Source of the DNA: Gordionus sp. m RMFG-2023
Lineage: Eukaryota; Nematomorpha; Gordioida; Chordodea; Parachordodidae
Direction: 5' to 3'
DNA: 64,000 nucleotides
Assembly: GCF_954871325.1 (NCBI RefSeq)
Contig: NC_088777.1
Location: forward strand, 11,509,366 to 11,573,365
How positions within the stretch are numbered: the first letter of the stretch is position 1; every line of letters begins with the position of its first letter. The notes beneath the pieces were generated by a model, which worked only from the letters and a program-made list of their open reading frames with translations, was not told the origin of the DNA and did not search any database. This document shows, one piece after another, positions 1-12,400 of the stretch. The position numbers and the translations under genes were made by a program.

Positions 1-349
1 TCCATGATTAAGCATTTCAAAATATTATGAAAGAATATTATTCTATTATTAGAGTAATGTTTAAAATAATGATATATTAATTTATCTTTTTACCTTAAAA
101 TGCTTTTTTAAGTTTGAACTGCTGGACATTGAGGTTGAAATATTTGTGTTGGGATATAATTTACATCTACAAAGTTAGACTTGGTACCATTAATTTTCTT
201 TATTGGTTTAAAATATATTTCAAATTGGGGCCAGGGAAGGGTTAAATCATCTTCAACTGAAGAAGTAAGTACTATGGACATAATATTCTTAAAATAAATT
301 ATAAGAATAATAATATAATTATTAACATTTACTTTGAATTTTGATTGAA

Positions 350-620
350 TATTAATTTCGACAGAAAATTTAACAACGAGAATTTAAAATAAAAATGAAG
401 GAAGTGGTTGATATGAATTAAAACTCGGCTTAAATTATTTATATTAAGATTAAAAAATAAATTAATGTAATACAATAAAATATGTTTTACTTTTTGATGA
501 TAATTTTTAAGAAAAAATATTCAAAAAAAGAAACGCCTTACCAGTACTTGTTACCTCTAGAAGGAGGTAACGAATGGCGTTCCTTTTCTTCAAAAAAAGT
601 AACGTCGTTCCTTTTCTGAC
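350..620 (+). repeat. dispersed repeat, copy 1 (partner near 60.6 kb)
   Basis: This stretch shares several blocks with the reverse complement of about 60510-60765. Both copies have an AAAATGAAG segment, then GGTTGAT(A/C)TGAATTAAA, then ACTCGGCTTAAATTATTTAT, and finish in a region with GTTACCT and AAAAAAGTAACG motifs. Spacing is similar but with many small differences, so both are old copies of one family. No coding capacity is visible. The family is not identified. Confidence 0.6.
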
Positions 621-1389
621 AATACTTCACAGCACTAGTTTGGTGATTTTTTTAAAATGTTGAATTTGAATATGATGACATATATAATTCATGATCTAAT
701 CTATGGTTATGTTTATCCTTATTACTGTCTCATTTCAACTATGCCCATTTTTTTCTAAAGAAAATAGAAATTAGTTATTTTCAATATTTTAAATTAATTA
801 AAAAAATTTATAAGATAGATAAATAAATTATAAAGATAAGCATAGCTACTCGAAAATAATAGCAGAATCCTTTACTTGTAGTATTTACTTTAACATCATT
901 GAGAAAATTACATTTCTAAATTATATTTATAAAAAATTGTTTACTTTGAATTATATTCGTTGTGATTCTATTCTCAAGTAAAATTTCGATGTTTGATGTT
1001 TGTATTAATTATGAATATGATTATATCATTGGATCATATAAAATAATATAACTTTTCCGTACCTTAATAGACCAATCACAGATATGGACAAAGTTTTAGT
1101 GCTTTCGTTCGGTATCGTTTACTGACTGTCATTGCTATCGTCCCACAGTTTCGAATTGTGTTATATTTATACCTTTTGTCGCCTTATGCAAAGGTGAAGT
1201 AGGGATTTCCGTCCTATGATCGTATGGACACTTCATCGTAAAGTTTCGTCCAATTCTGTTTCAAAATATTTTTATTTATAATCATAATAATGGATATTAA
1301 AACGGTGTCCAGCAACATCAAAATTCTTCTTGAGAAAAGAAATACCCAATATAATTCAAAGTTAACCATCTAGATATAATCAATTTAGT
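621..1389. other. stretch with no recognisable gene
   Basis: AT-rich sequence with stops in all frames. The part near 1055-1270 is less AT-rich than its surroundings, but I see no exon, RNA gene or repeat in it that I can name. Confidence 0.5.
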
Positions 1390-1630
1390 AATGTAACTTT
1401 AGAAAACAAAATTACTAATAAAAAATCCAAAAGTGGACATGATATTTTATGTTTTAATGATTTGGAATATACTATGCATAGGGTAATAAATTCCACATCA
1501 TATTACCGATGTAGAAAAAGAAGTTGTTCTGAACGTGATCGGGGTATTTTCCAATCAGGTAAGTTAACAAAAACTTAGGATCATACCTTAGAACAATGTA
1601 AATCCCCTATTGGTAAATATTTTTTATAAA
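1390..1630 (+). pseudogene. FLYWCH-type zinc-finger fragment
   Basis: One plus-strand frame reads through a segment with the FLYWCH pattern: an aromatic pair (SYYRCRKRSC) with two cysteines after a YTMHR segment, then a TKT-DHT-LEQC stretch where the family has the histidine pair. An in-frame stop lies just before the DHT part, and no flanking exon was found, so it reads as a relic. FLYWCH fingers occur in host DNA-binding proteins and in Mutator-like transposons. Nothing here decides between them. Confidence 0.45.
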
Positions 1631-1639
1631 TAATTCACT

Positions 1640-2383
1640 ATGACACCTATTATCTAGTCAATAACCTTCTATGTATGTCTGATAGTCAACCAATAACTCA
1701 ATTCCAATTATCTCAACAAATTAAATACAACCTTCATTATCAAGTTTCATAAAATATTAGATTTTTAAAGTAACTATAGTTTTAGACTATCAGCTTACTC
1801 AATCTCAACTTCTAGTAACGCTCAACATGCAGTCTGCTAATATAATATCAAGTTTCACAAATTAAAATTTCTATAATTTTTTTTTAGGCAATATGTTTGT
1901 TCAGTCTGAGCTCTTTGTTAGAAACTCTCAATCAACTAGCTAAAGAAGGTTCAGATCGATCTAGGAATGACTCTTAAAAAAAACAAATTCCAAATATAGC
2001 CTAAAAGAAAGAAATTTGGATAAACTGACTACACAATATAATAATCGTATCATTGATAAACTGGAGTTTGCTGATAAATCATCGGCTTACATTAAATTAA
2101 TATACAATTAAAGTATTTAATAATATATAATTTAAATATGTTTTATACATGTTGAATAATTTATATTTATTGTTTGTATTCTAATCATATTTCTTTGTTT
2201 TATACATTTTAAATAATAAATATTTGTCTTATAAATTCTAAATAATTTATATTTGAATAATAAAATATGCTTCTTAATTTGCTGTAAAAATTGAATCCTA
2301 TAATAACATAAAAAATTTTTTTTTTTAAATTCATTTTGTTATATTAGGAATATCATAGATTTATATAAAACTATATCACAATT
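1640..2383. other. stretch with no recognisable gene
   Basis: AT-rich sequence with short homopolymer runs. From about 2100 to 2280 it carries loosely repeated TTATATTTG and TAAATAAT phrases. I see no exon, RNA gene or transposon end. Confidence 0.4.
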
Positions 2384-2519
2384 TTAAAATAATACTTTGA
2401 CCGTTAAAAGTAAAACATATATACGTAATTTAAAAATATATATTAAAAATATCATGTAAACTATTTGTAAATTAAAATCTATATAAAAAACTGTATAATA
2501 AAAAAAAATTAGTAAGTAA

Positions 2520-2932
2520 ATTGTATGTTGGGTGGGTGGGAGGAGGTCATGAAAGAGAGGCGTGGATGGCAATGCAGTTAGATCTGCATATATCAATAGA
2601 CATGCGTTATCTGAGATGAAGCCTTCCTGTGGGTCATCAGTGATGGCGCGGATTTTTTTACCAAGAGATTTGAGGAAGGTTAGGGCATGACTTCCAAAAA
2701 AACCGGTTGTGTCGGATACGATTGGTATGAGATTCCAATTGGTTAGGGAAGTGTATTTATTAATTTTAGAGTTTTCAGCTCGCATGAATGAGTTGTTATT
2801 AAAGGAGGGAGCAAATCGGTCGATGCAAGTATAATCCCATGCTAATGGTGTTCCATTACTCCATGATATTAATGTCAGCCCATCTGGCTGTATATTATTC
2901 TCGGTTGATATATTGAAATTAAATTTTATCAT
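2520..2932 (-). pseudogene. endonuclease-like coding fragment, probably transposon-derived
   Basis: A minus-strand frame of about 137 residues starts at 2932. It contains QPDGLTLISW, then GTPLAWDYTCIDRFAPS, and ends near PPTQHTI, after which composition turns to plain AT-rich. The PDG...WDxT layout resembles a group of animal proteins that are repetitive in invertebrate genomes and look like PD-(D/E)XK nucleases; that relation is from memory and not computed. The upstream protein is missing, since the DNA before the ATG is a short tandem repeat. The frame runs on to 2384 without similarity. Function is not claimed. Confidence 0.5.
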
Positions 2933-2934
2933 TC

Positions 2935-3165
2935 CAAATGAATTAATAAAATTATTATCATTTCAAACCTGTTGAAATAATACATTAAAAATTTAATTTT
3001 CACCATTTCAAATAAATTAATAACATTTTTATCATTCTAAATGAATTAATAACATTTTTACCATTTATAACCTGTTAGAAATAAGAAATAATTCATTAAA
3101 TATTAAATTTTTACCATTTCAAAATGAATTAATAACATTTTTTACCATTTCATACCTGATAATCT
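2935..3165. repeat. degenerate tandem repeat
   Basis: About four imperfect units are built on AAATGAATTAATAACATTTT followed by TACCATTTC and a variable spacer with ACCTGTT or ACCTGAT. Unit length is about 40-70 bases. Confidence 0.6.
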
Positions 3166-3216
3166 CTATTTTGAACAAATTGGACGAGTTGGACGAAAAA
3201 TACGATGAAGTGTCTT

Positions 3217-3450
3217 ACCTTGAATTCATAGTGACGCGATGACGATCGCGATTTAACAGCTGATCGATTTTTAAAATCTGTTTATGAGATCAATTTTTAT
3301 TTATTAATATTAATTTTATCTTTAATTCAATTCATTAATAATAATCTAAGGAATAATGTTAATAAATAAAAATTGATCTCATAAAGATTTTAAAAATCGA
3401 TCAGCTGTTAAATCGTGTTCTTAATCGCGTCACTTTAAATTAAAGGTTAC
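3217..3450. mobile_element. palindromic MITE
   Basis: Two long inverted arms meet around 3325. The left arm runs through GTGACGCGATGA, ACAGCTGATCGATTTTTAAA and TGAGATCAATTTTTATTTA. The right arm carries the same blocks inverted, ending in CGCGTCAC. Outside this core a weaker inverted match (left TTACCTTGAATT, right AATTAAAGGTTA) extends the arms to about 3217-3450. It has no coding capacity. A fragment of the arm (AAAATCTGTTTATGAGAT) recurs near 3597. Superfamily unknown; no clear target duplication seen. Confidence 0.65.
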
Positions 3451-3599
3451 GATCAAAGGCATCCCTTCCCCCCGAAGTAAGGTGATAGCTTAAAAGTGTG
3501 ATTTTTTTAGAGTATATAAAAATGTAAGCTTCTTCAAACATTATATAGGTCTCATTCACATTGGGATTTGACCCGACAATATTTAACAACTTACAAAAA

Positions 3600-3805
3600 T
3601 CTGTTTATGAGATAAGTTGCCAACCATATATATGTTCTAACAAACCATGCAGTGAAATATCATGTATAACTCTTCTATCATTATTTACCTTTAAGAACAA
3701 CTTCAATTTAATACGACAGAAAATCATACATATCCTAATAAACCATACAATAAAAGATTATTTATGATAATCATCTTCTAATATTATTTACCTTAAAGAA
3801 CAAAG
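3600..3805. repeat. imperfect tandem duplication of about 100 bases
   Basis: The two halves each contain AACCAT, a short AT-rich block, CTTCTA(A)T, and ATTATTTACCTT followed by AAGAACAA. A short plus-strand frame across it is a chance by-product. Confidence 0.45.
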
Positions 3806-3882
3806 ATTACATTAATTACACAGGATAACCTTGCAACTATGAGTATCCTATAGGTATATTTATAATTATATTAATAGTGTTT

Positions 3883-4129
3883 TGAAGAAAAGTAAAACTA
3901 TTATTTTTTAATGTATTTTATTCATAAAATTTGCTACTATATATATATATTTTCTACATCAAGATTTGAATATAAAAACAAAAATTAATATAATAAGTAA
4001 CAAAAAGTGAAATTATAAAAGGTCAAATAAAATTTAAGACAAAATAAAATCATTATTCAACAAAATTTAAGACAAAATAAAATCATTATTCAACAAAAAT
4101 TTATGACAAAATAAAATCATTATTCAACA
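3883..4129 (-). repeat. 3' LTR of the gypsy element
   Basis: 247 bases, direct copy of 8275-8498. On the minus strand it starts TGTTGAATAATG and ends TTTTCTTCA. Its minus-strand start holds about three tandem copies of a 30-35 base unit (ATAAAATCATTATTCAACA on the plus strand). A purine-rich tract of about 13 bases (AGAAGAAGGGGAA on the minus strand) abuts it at 4130-4142. Confidence 0.85.
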
Positions 4130-4142
4130 TTCCCCTTCTTCT
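4130..4142 (-). other. polypurine tract
   Basis: A run of purines on the minus strand immediately before the 3' LTR, where LTR elements prime plus-strand DNA synthesis. Confidence 0.7.
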
Positions 4143-7100
4143 AAAAGAAGCTTTCCCAAAATTTTATATAAGCTGTCATAGAGAGTATGTTGTGCAAGTG
4201 GTTTATCGTTTTAATCATCAAGTTTTTTCATAAGTCATCGTAATCGTTGGCGTGTCCCAATCGTTGGTTTGTTTAAATCGATCGTTGGTTTGTTTAAATC
4301 GTAAGCTTGATATCCTTATCGTAAGTTGTCTTTATAAATCAAGATTTTGCCATGTAGCTTGCTTGGTAATACTCAGTTGTTATTATTATCATTTTTCAAA
4401 ATTGTTATTATCATCAGTCAGTCACGAATAATTAGAAATAATAATTCATCAAGTTGGATATAAGAATAAGTGAAGAATGATAAATAAATAAGATTGTTAT
4501 ATAATATTTTTAGCGTTTTAATTTTTTTGGTATTTAATTTACTTTATGCGTTTTAATATTTAATTTACTTTATGCGTTTTAATATTTAATTTACTTTTAT
4601 ATTTTAAGTTATGTAGTCTATTAAATAAGCAGGTTTTTGTTTAATTCGCACTGGTCTAGAAATCGGTGTTATATCATTTTTATCAGTAATTTTATTTTTG
4701 TCCACATTTCCTTCCTTAAAAGAATCCTTAAAGTCATAATTAATAAGTGTGTTAAAACAATTTCTTATTCTTAATTGATCTAAGTGTTTCCTCAAAATAC
4801 CTTTATCTGTCCTAATTTGGAACATCATGTCACTTTCTTTGTGTGTGACCATGCCTTTACACCATTTGTTATCACCTTGTACTTTGTACCAAACAAAATC
4901 TCCTACGTTAAAGGTTCTATTTCGTGGTAAAGTAACGTTGATTTTGTTCTCCTTCTCTTCCAACGGTTTTAATAAGTCCCATTTAACTCTAATGTCTTGT
5001 TTGAACATTCTCTTGGAAGGTTTAACTCCTGTAGTATCATTACGCGTGTTTCAATAATTAAATAAAAATTTGCCAAGTGCGATGTCTAAGTCACTTTTGA
5101 TATTCCTTTTCATATGTGTTTTGAATGTTCTCACCATGCGTTCTACCTGGCCATTGGATTGCTGGTGATAAGCAGATGTGAGCACATGTTTGATACCATA
5201 ATCATTGCGAAATTTTTCAAAATCGTTGCTTGTAAAGTTAGTGCCGTTATCAGTAACTATAGTTTTAGGTATTCCATATAGCGAAATAGTTTTGAAAATT
5301 TCTTTTAAAGTAACATCGGTCGTAATATTTTTAACAGGAACAATAATTGGAAATTTACTGTAGGCATCGACTAATATCAACCAATTTCTTGTGAAGAACG
5401 GACCCGCAATCTATGTGTATCCTTTCAAATGGTTTGGTTGCCGAAACCCATGGTTTTTATATCTTTTTAGGATTGTCGTAATATATATTACAATCGTCAC
5501 AAATTTTCACTTCCATATCTATGTCATTATTTATACCAGACCACCACATGTAATATTTGGCTAAGGATTTGATTTTTCCTGCTCCCATGTGACCTTCATG
5601 TAATGACTGTTGTACTTTTTTTCTCATAGAAGACGGAATTATGATTTTGTTGCTTTTGTAAAGACAATCCTTAATTTTACTTAATTACAATACAATGTTT
5701 TTATAGATATCTTTATAGGCCTGTTTTTCTTAATATCGTTTATAACTTGTTTTAACTCAATATCTTTCAAAGTTTCATCACGAATTTGTTTAAAATTTGA
5801 TAGGTAAATCCCCAAAGTCATTTATTATTGTGATATTTTCAACTACATGACATTATTGTGGCAATCTCGAGAGACAATCAGGAACAACATTATATTTACC
5901 GGTTTTATACTTTATATCAAAATCATATCCTCCTAATGTTATATTCCACTTCTGGAGTCTTAATGACATAGTACTATTATCCTTAAGACCCTTGGTAAAG
6001 ATGTGAACAAGAGGTTTATGGTCAGTAATAATTGTAAATTTTGTGCCGATTAAGTATTCCTGGAACATCTTTATAGCGAACATAATAGCGAAAGCCTCAC
6101 GCTCAATATTTGTATAGTTCATTTCGGATTTTAATAAAGTTCTCGACGCAAAAGCTATTGGTTTTTCTTTACCGTCTTTTTCAGTATGAAAAAATACAGC
6201 TCCTAAACCACATTTAGATGCGTCTTGGCTATTCCTATAGGTAATTCAGGGTTAAAATATGTCAAGGCAGGAGGAAGACTAATCAACTTCTTAAGATCAT
6301 TAAAACTTCTAGAGTGTTCTAAGTTCCAAGCCCATTTTTCTTTGTTGACGATTTTATATAGAGGATCGGCTATTTCTGCAAAATTGTTCAAAAATTTTCT
6401 ATAGTAGCCAGCCATTCCCAGAAATATTGATAATTCAGCAGCTGATTTTGGTTCTGGCATATTAATTATTGCTTCCATTTTGTCATGATTAACATGAATC
6501 CCATTCGCGTCAATATCATGACCCAGGAACCTCACTTTATTTTTAAAGAAAACACTTTTGTTGAAGTTAGGTACTAGCCCAAACGATGATATTCTATCAA
6601 ACACTTTTTTTATGTTATTTAGGTGGGCTTCATCGTTTTTCCCAGTTATAAGTAAATTATCAATATAAAATATGACGTCTTCCATGTCACCGAATTTGGT
6701 CTATGGTTGGAAGATTGCAGATGAGGTTTTAAGCCCAAATGGAAGTCTATTAAATCAGTAATATCCATTGTGCGTAGATATAGTTAAAATATTTGTGCAA
6801 CTTTTATCAATCGGGACCTGTAAGAAAGCATTTTTAAAGTAAATCTTCGTAAATTTCTTTCCTTCTGAAAGTTTAGCTTATTTTTTAATTCGTGGTAGTG
6901 GGTATCTGAAATCTTTTAGAGCTGGGTTTACGGTGTCCTTAAAATCAGCGCAAAGCCTAATGCTCCTATCATATTTGTAGACGGCGGTAATAGGACTTGC
7001 CTATCGAACATCATTCACCGGCTCAATAATTTTATCATGCATCCATTTTTTAAGTTCATAGCTCACAAGATAAATTTTTGAATAAGGAATACGTTTAGGT

Positions 7101-8257
7101 GGTATAATTTTAGGTTGGGCATATCTTTTTAAATGTAACTTGACACTTGCTTTGTTGAGTGGCCTGTTAGTCAATTTGGATTCGCACTCTTTAATCAATT
7201 TTTTTATTTCATCTTCGTAATTTGTGTCAATATTTGCTATAAATTTATTTAAAATATTTTTGAAAGCGTTGATCCATGTACTCAACAAGGCTTTTTTCAT
7301 AGACTCAACGACCACTGCTTGTAAATATTTTGAGATACCTTCATAAGTCACTTTAACTTGTGTAATGCCGATGATCTTATTAAATTTCCATCATAAGCGA
7401 TAAGTTGCAACTCGGATTTTTTAACATCTCTAATACCATGCATAAAGTTTTCACTAAAACTTTGGTAAGATAAGTTAAATATGTTGATTAAAATATTTTT
7501 ATCCTGTATTGGTAAAAGGTATCCTAATTTCTTAATCACTATTTTAAGATCTAAAATCTCAGTATTTGAACAAATTGATTTAATATTATCAAACACATCA
7601 TCAGATAAATTATTAAGGTATTTATTTTAACGGAGTCCGATAATGTTCTGGTCGAAAAGTAACTTAACACCCTATCTAAGTAAATCTCAATCAGTGGTCC
7701 AATAAGTTTTGGGAACTTGTAAGGTGTAAAATCAGATAATTTTCTTTTTTTTATAAAATATCACATAAGTATAATATGTCATGAACAAAAATGTTAATTG
7801 TTTTCTTCTTTTTTTTTAAATAAAAATGGCAATGTTTATATTTTTGTAAATGTGCATTGCAGTTGTATAAATTCAGATTCATTGTAAGCAAAATATTTTC
7901 GTCCAATATAGCAACGTAGCATCTCTTTTAAACTAAAGAATTCAAAGAAAACATCTCCATTGGCAGGTCCTCGAGTGCATTGGACATCACAATTATAAGT
8001 GAGTTCCCATAATATATCGTTCATCGAGACCTCATATGGAACATTGGATATTTTAAAAGAAAACATCGAAAATTGTATAATAAAATATTGTTGAAATTTT
8101 TAATTTTTATATAGAATTATGAGGAAAACATTTTTTTTTTTTATTTAATGTTTTTGTATGATAAATGTTAAATGTCATCATTAAAAAAAATGGAAGAGAA
8201 AAATTTCAAAAAAAATAAAATATAACGCATAATGGCGAGTTTTTTTTGCCATCCTCA

Positions 8258-8274
8258 CTCGGCTCGGGTGACCA
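8258..8274 (-). other. tRNA primer-binding site
   Basis: Directly inside the 5' LTR the minus strand reads TGGTCACCCGAGCCGAG. The leading TGG, complementary to a tRNA CCA end, and its position mark it as the primer-binding site. The tRNA identity was not determined. Confidence 0.7.
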
Positions 8275-8498
8275 TGAAGAAAAGTAAAACTATTATTTTT
8301 TTATCTATTTTATTTATAAAATTTGCTTCTATATATATTTTTTCTACATCAAGATTTGAATACAAAAACAAAAAGTAAAATTATAAAATGTCAAATACGA
8401 TTAAATTTAAGTCAAAATAAAGTCATTATTCAACAAAATTTAAGACAAAATAAATTATTCAACAAAAATTTAAGACAAAATAAAATCATTATTCAACA
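8275..8498 (-). repeat. 5' LTR of the gypsy element
   Basis: 224 bases, direct copy of 3883-4129 with scattered substitutions and a gap of about 20 bases. Because the element is on the minus strand this LTR faces VPS51. The LTR end and the VPS51 ATG are about 155 bases apart, in head-to-head orientation. Confidence 0.85.
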
Positions 8499-8652
8499 TG
8501 TTGTTTTAATAAATGATTAATATTTTATAATTTATAAAATGTTTTACATATTGATAATTTAAAAACTTATTTAGATTTTCATTCACTTAAATGCTCGCTT
8601 CAAACTATCGATTTAGGAGGCACGTTTAAAATAAGCCAACCCAACGATAGTG
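8499..8652 (+). promoter_or_regulatory. short upstream region of VPS51
   Basis: Only 154 bases separate the LTR from the VPS51 start codon, so the 5' untranslated region and core promoter must lie here, within the LTR, or beyond the element. An in-frame stop at 8632-8634 closes the reading frame upstream and supports the ATG at 8653. I see no TATA box I would defend in such AT-rich DNA. Confidence 0.35.
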
Positions 8653-9479
8653 ATGGAAGACAAAACATATGACTTAAATTCTGAAGATTTTGATGTGAAT
8701 TCCTATGTTAAACACATAATAAAAGTATATATTCATTTATGTATTTCAATGAATAATTGATTTTAGGATCACTCATTAAATAAATTAATGGAACAAGAAA
8801 ATAATTTGAAGAAAGAGATTAAATTATTAGATAATGATATGCAATCATTGGTATATGAAAACTATAATAAGTTTATAAATGCTACAGATATTGTTCAAAA
8901 TGTAATTAATTGATATAATATTAATTCTTTTTATATTATAATGCAATATACTATGTTATATAGCTAAAGTGCAATTTCTCTTCTATTGAAAGCTTAATAG
9001 AAGATGTGTCAAACAAAATGGATAAAATTACCAGCTCTCATAAAAAATTATTAGAAGATATGAAACCAAATAAAGAAAAAATTACAAAATATATAGAGTT
9101 AAATGGAGCTTTAAGAAAAGTAGATCTTAATATTTTTTTTAGGCATTGTTATTTATTTATTTTAAATAAAAATTCTTTATTACATTTTATTAGCTTTATA
9201 ATTTATTAGTTTATTATATCTAGATGCAATTTTTATTTGACCTTCCTGATCATCTCAAAAAGTTAATTTTATCAAAGAGTTATTCTCAAGCTCTTAAGTT
9301 GTAAATTTCTAAGATGAATACAATAATATCTATATTTTAGAGAATATATTGAAGCAAGCAAACTTTTGGAAAAGCATCAAAACTTTAAAACTTTTGAAGA
9401 CATTGCATCAGAATGTAAACTAATTATGATAAGTCTACATGATGATCTTTTAATCAAGGCTGAAAAATCTGATTATAAG
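8653..9479 (+). CDS. VPS51: VPS51 exons 1-5 (Vps51/Vps67 domain)
   Basis: Residues 1-193. Exon 1 starts [19 protein letters not shown]. Exon 2 carries the most conserved block of the family (LVYENYNKF). Exon 3 ends ALRK at a GTAGAT donor and exon 4 begins [11 protein letters not shown], matching the family's LRK-LQFLFELP. Exon 5 continues as [15 protein letters not shown]. The four introns are 41-104 bases, far smaller than those further on. The charged, helix-rich N-terminus is the part that in GARP/EARP forms the coiled-coil bundle with the other subunits. Confidence 0.95.
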
Positions 9480-12400
9480 GTTTTATTAAAAAAATATTAT
9501 AATAAGTAGAGTACATTATCTATAAAATTACTTTTTACATGGTTCTAGCCATAACCATTAAAAACCCCTCACCCCTGAGTCAATAATAATGACCCCCCCC
9601 CCCCCTATCAGTAAAATACATAATAATTTGCTTATAACATATATGTTGACTAAGAGCAAATCCCCCTCCCTTCTCTCTAAGGTAGCCCTTGAAATTTTAA
9701 TTATATAACTGGTTCATTCCTTAATTAGTAAATAGACTTTCTACTACTGGAGGTATATGACACTAAATTGAAGAGGTAGGGCTACAAATGCCTGTCACTA
9801 GAAAAAAAATTAAAGTATAGTATTAAATAAATTTAAATGGTGGTTGGGGGTGTACATATTTTGATTTCCTTTTTTGCTAATACTAATTGGTAAATATAAG
9901 GGGTTATTAGATCTACAAAGCCTGTCTGGGCCCACCTGAAAGCCCAGTCCATCAAATTCTTAAAAAATTAAAATAGGTCATGGAATTTAAAAAAATTATT
10001 ATAATGTGCCTAGTAATTCACACATAAAAAATTTTAAGCCAATCCAGGCTAGAAAATGTATGTATAAAATATCATGCAGGGTCACAAATTTTTGTTAATT
10101 CATAAAATTATAATGGATCAGCTTGGGATATTGAAAATGTACATGTTTGTGATTGAACGAACTTTGAATGTGAACAAATTCATGTTTTATGCTCATTCAA
10201 TTTTAAAAAAATCCTTTTTTTTTTATTCATTTGAAAATATTAATATAAGACATTTCCTTTATCACATTAGAATTTTTTTTAACTTGTCATATTTCAGTCC
10301 TATGATATATTTTATTAATTTGAATATTTTTATTTATATTATATAGATTAGTATAAGTGTGGAATTCTGAAAATTCAGAAGCATATGAATTAACATTATG
10401 GTCATTTCATATCAAATCGACCAAAAAACGAAATTTTTGTATGACCATCTCTAAAACGATGTTATATATTTTAGTAAAATTAAAATTTTAGAGCACTAGC
10501 TCAATCAGATCCAAAGATACACATCTTCAAAGTCAGAAATCTGGCAAAGCATGAATTCATTAAATCTTATTTAAAATAAAAATACATGTCATACACTATT
10601 ACATATCATTTTATAGCCCTTAAAATTTAAATTATAAAATTTAAAAAAATTTAAAATACCTTTTTTTCTTTATTTCCCATAAAAATAAAAAATTAACATT
10701 CATTAGAAGGGATTTTTTTTAGGTGTCGGTATTCGCTAGGAATGTAAATCACCTTTATATTAAACTGTTTAATCAAAAAAATCTATTTTCGTTTTTAAAT
10801 TTATTAAAATTTTTATCATAATTATAAATAAAATATCATATTATAGATGACGCTATGCCTTAAACATTCAACAAAAATTTAAATAGGTCCTCTTTTTCAT
10901 AAAATTTTTACAATTGGGCCAAGCAAATTTTTTTAAAAAAATATAAAGAACCAAGCTGAGCACAAAAAATTATAACGGGCGGCAAGACCTTGCAAAAAAT
11001 TTAACAGACTAGGCTGGGCAAGTGCAAAAATTCTTAACGGGTCAAAGTCGGTCGGGCTTTGCAACCTCTAAAGTTTATCATTGTCTTGGGGAGGGGGTAT
11101 GCCTGCCAGAGGGTTAAGAATCATTAAATGTTTTATGCAATTTATTCTTACAAATGGTGAGAAAAACAAATTTATCTTAATATTTTAAAGATAAAATAAA
11201 AAAAATTTTTGTCAACGTTGTTCAAGAAATACAGTTAAAAGTTGCAAAAATGACCACCTTTACACTTCTATCCACTCAAGCAAACATTAAACTCATTACT
11301 CAAAATGAAATTGCTAAATATTTAGTGATATAATGTTGTTAGAGCACGTTTAAGAAATATTATCTAATTATTTTAAAATAAATTATTGACATTTTTTTTT
11401 CTTTTTTGATAAATAATAGGTTCCAGTGTCAGAATTTTTCGAAATTTTTGACATATTAAAAACTATGTCTAGCTGTGGGATCGCTGAAGAGCAACATTTA
11501 AAATATTGGGATATGCAATTTTTATCCCAAAGTTATCTTGAAATGTGGGTATTTTCTTTTAAAATATTACATGCTGATATTATTTTATTTAAGCTAAAAT
11601 ATTATTATGAAAATCTCTGCTAAGAAGGGAGTAAATTTTAATTATAAATACAACCTGGTCGGGTCAAAAATAATTTCAAATTAAATTGTTTAACCCATTA
11701 AATCACATGATGTAAAGCTTTGTAAAATTATCAAATGAAACTCGAAGAGTGTTTTTACCAAACTAATCTAAGATATATATATATGTTACCATCTATGTGT
11801 TTTTTCCCGCAAAGTGTTATTTTTTCAAATTAAAATCATTTTTTCCCGTTTTTTTTAAATTTTAAAAATATTATCAAAATATAGAGAATAAAATAAAGAT
11901 TTAATTTGAAATATATTTTCCATCGGGCCTTATACAAACTCGGCTAAATAATTGATTTTAATAAAGCCTCTAAATCTTATGATAATCAGAATTGCTTCAT
12001 TTTCAAATATTTTTTTTAAAATAAAATAAATGTTTAAGTGAAAATATAATTTGATATATAAAAATTTTTTTTTTACATATCTACATTTTTCAGTATTTAC
12101 AAAATTTAATTTTATTTTAATTTTTTTTAAAGTAAAGATGCCCTCTTCTAAGTTTTACATAAACGTTAATATTTTTTTAAATAATCAGGGTTAAAGCTAA
12201 ATGTTGCGATCATGTAAACTTTTTGGCAAACGTTCTCGAAACCCAAAATTCAACCGATACCAAAGTAATCATTTATCCTAAAATTACGGTTTACGCTAAA
12301 ACCTTCAATAAGTTGATTGTTTAGAAGTCGGTTATAAGTTTCAGTTCTGTAGATAAAGGGGGGAGATATTTCACTATTCAGCTTATTATTTATTCTAAAT

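Larger units (their letters stand above)
3883..8498 (-). mobile_element. broken Ty3/gypsy LTR retrotransposon
   Basis: A fossil element on the minus strand, about 4.6 kb from LTR to LTR. It has related LTRs at both ends, a tRNA primer-binding site inside the 5' LTR and a purine tract inside the 3' LTR. Translated remnants lie in the usual gypsy order on the minus strand: reverse transcriptase around 6.2-7.1 kb, RNase H around 5.85-6.15 kb, integrase and its C-terminal tail around 4.6-5.6 kb. The gag and protease end (about 7.1-8.1 kb) is poorly recognisable. Coding capacity is broken in roughly ten places. LTR divergence of about a tenth by eye, plus indels, suggests an old insertion. The four bases TGTT flank both outer ends. 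Confidence 0.88.

Noticed and set aside
11545-11623. Continuation of the frame past VPS51 exon 6
   Set aside because: Composition turns to intron-like after TGG and GTATTT gives an in-phase junction to exon 7.
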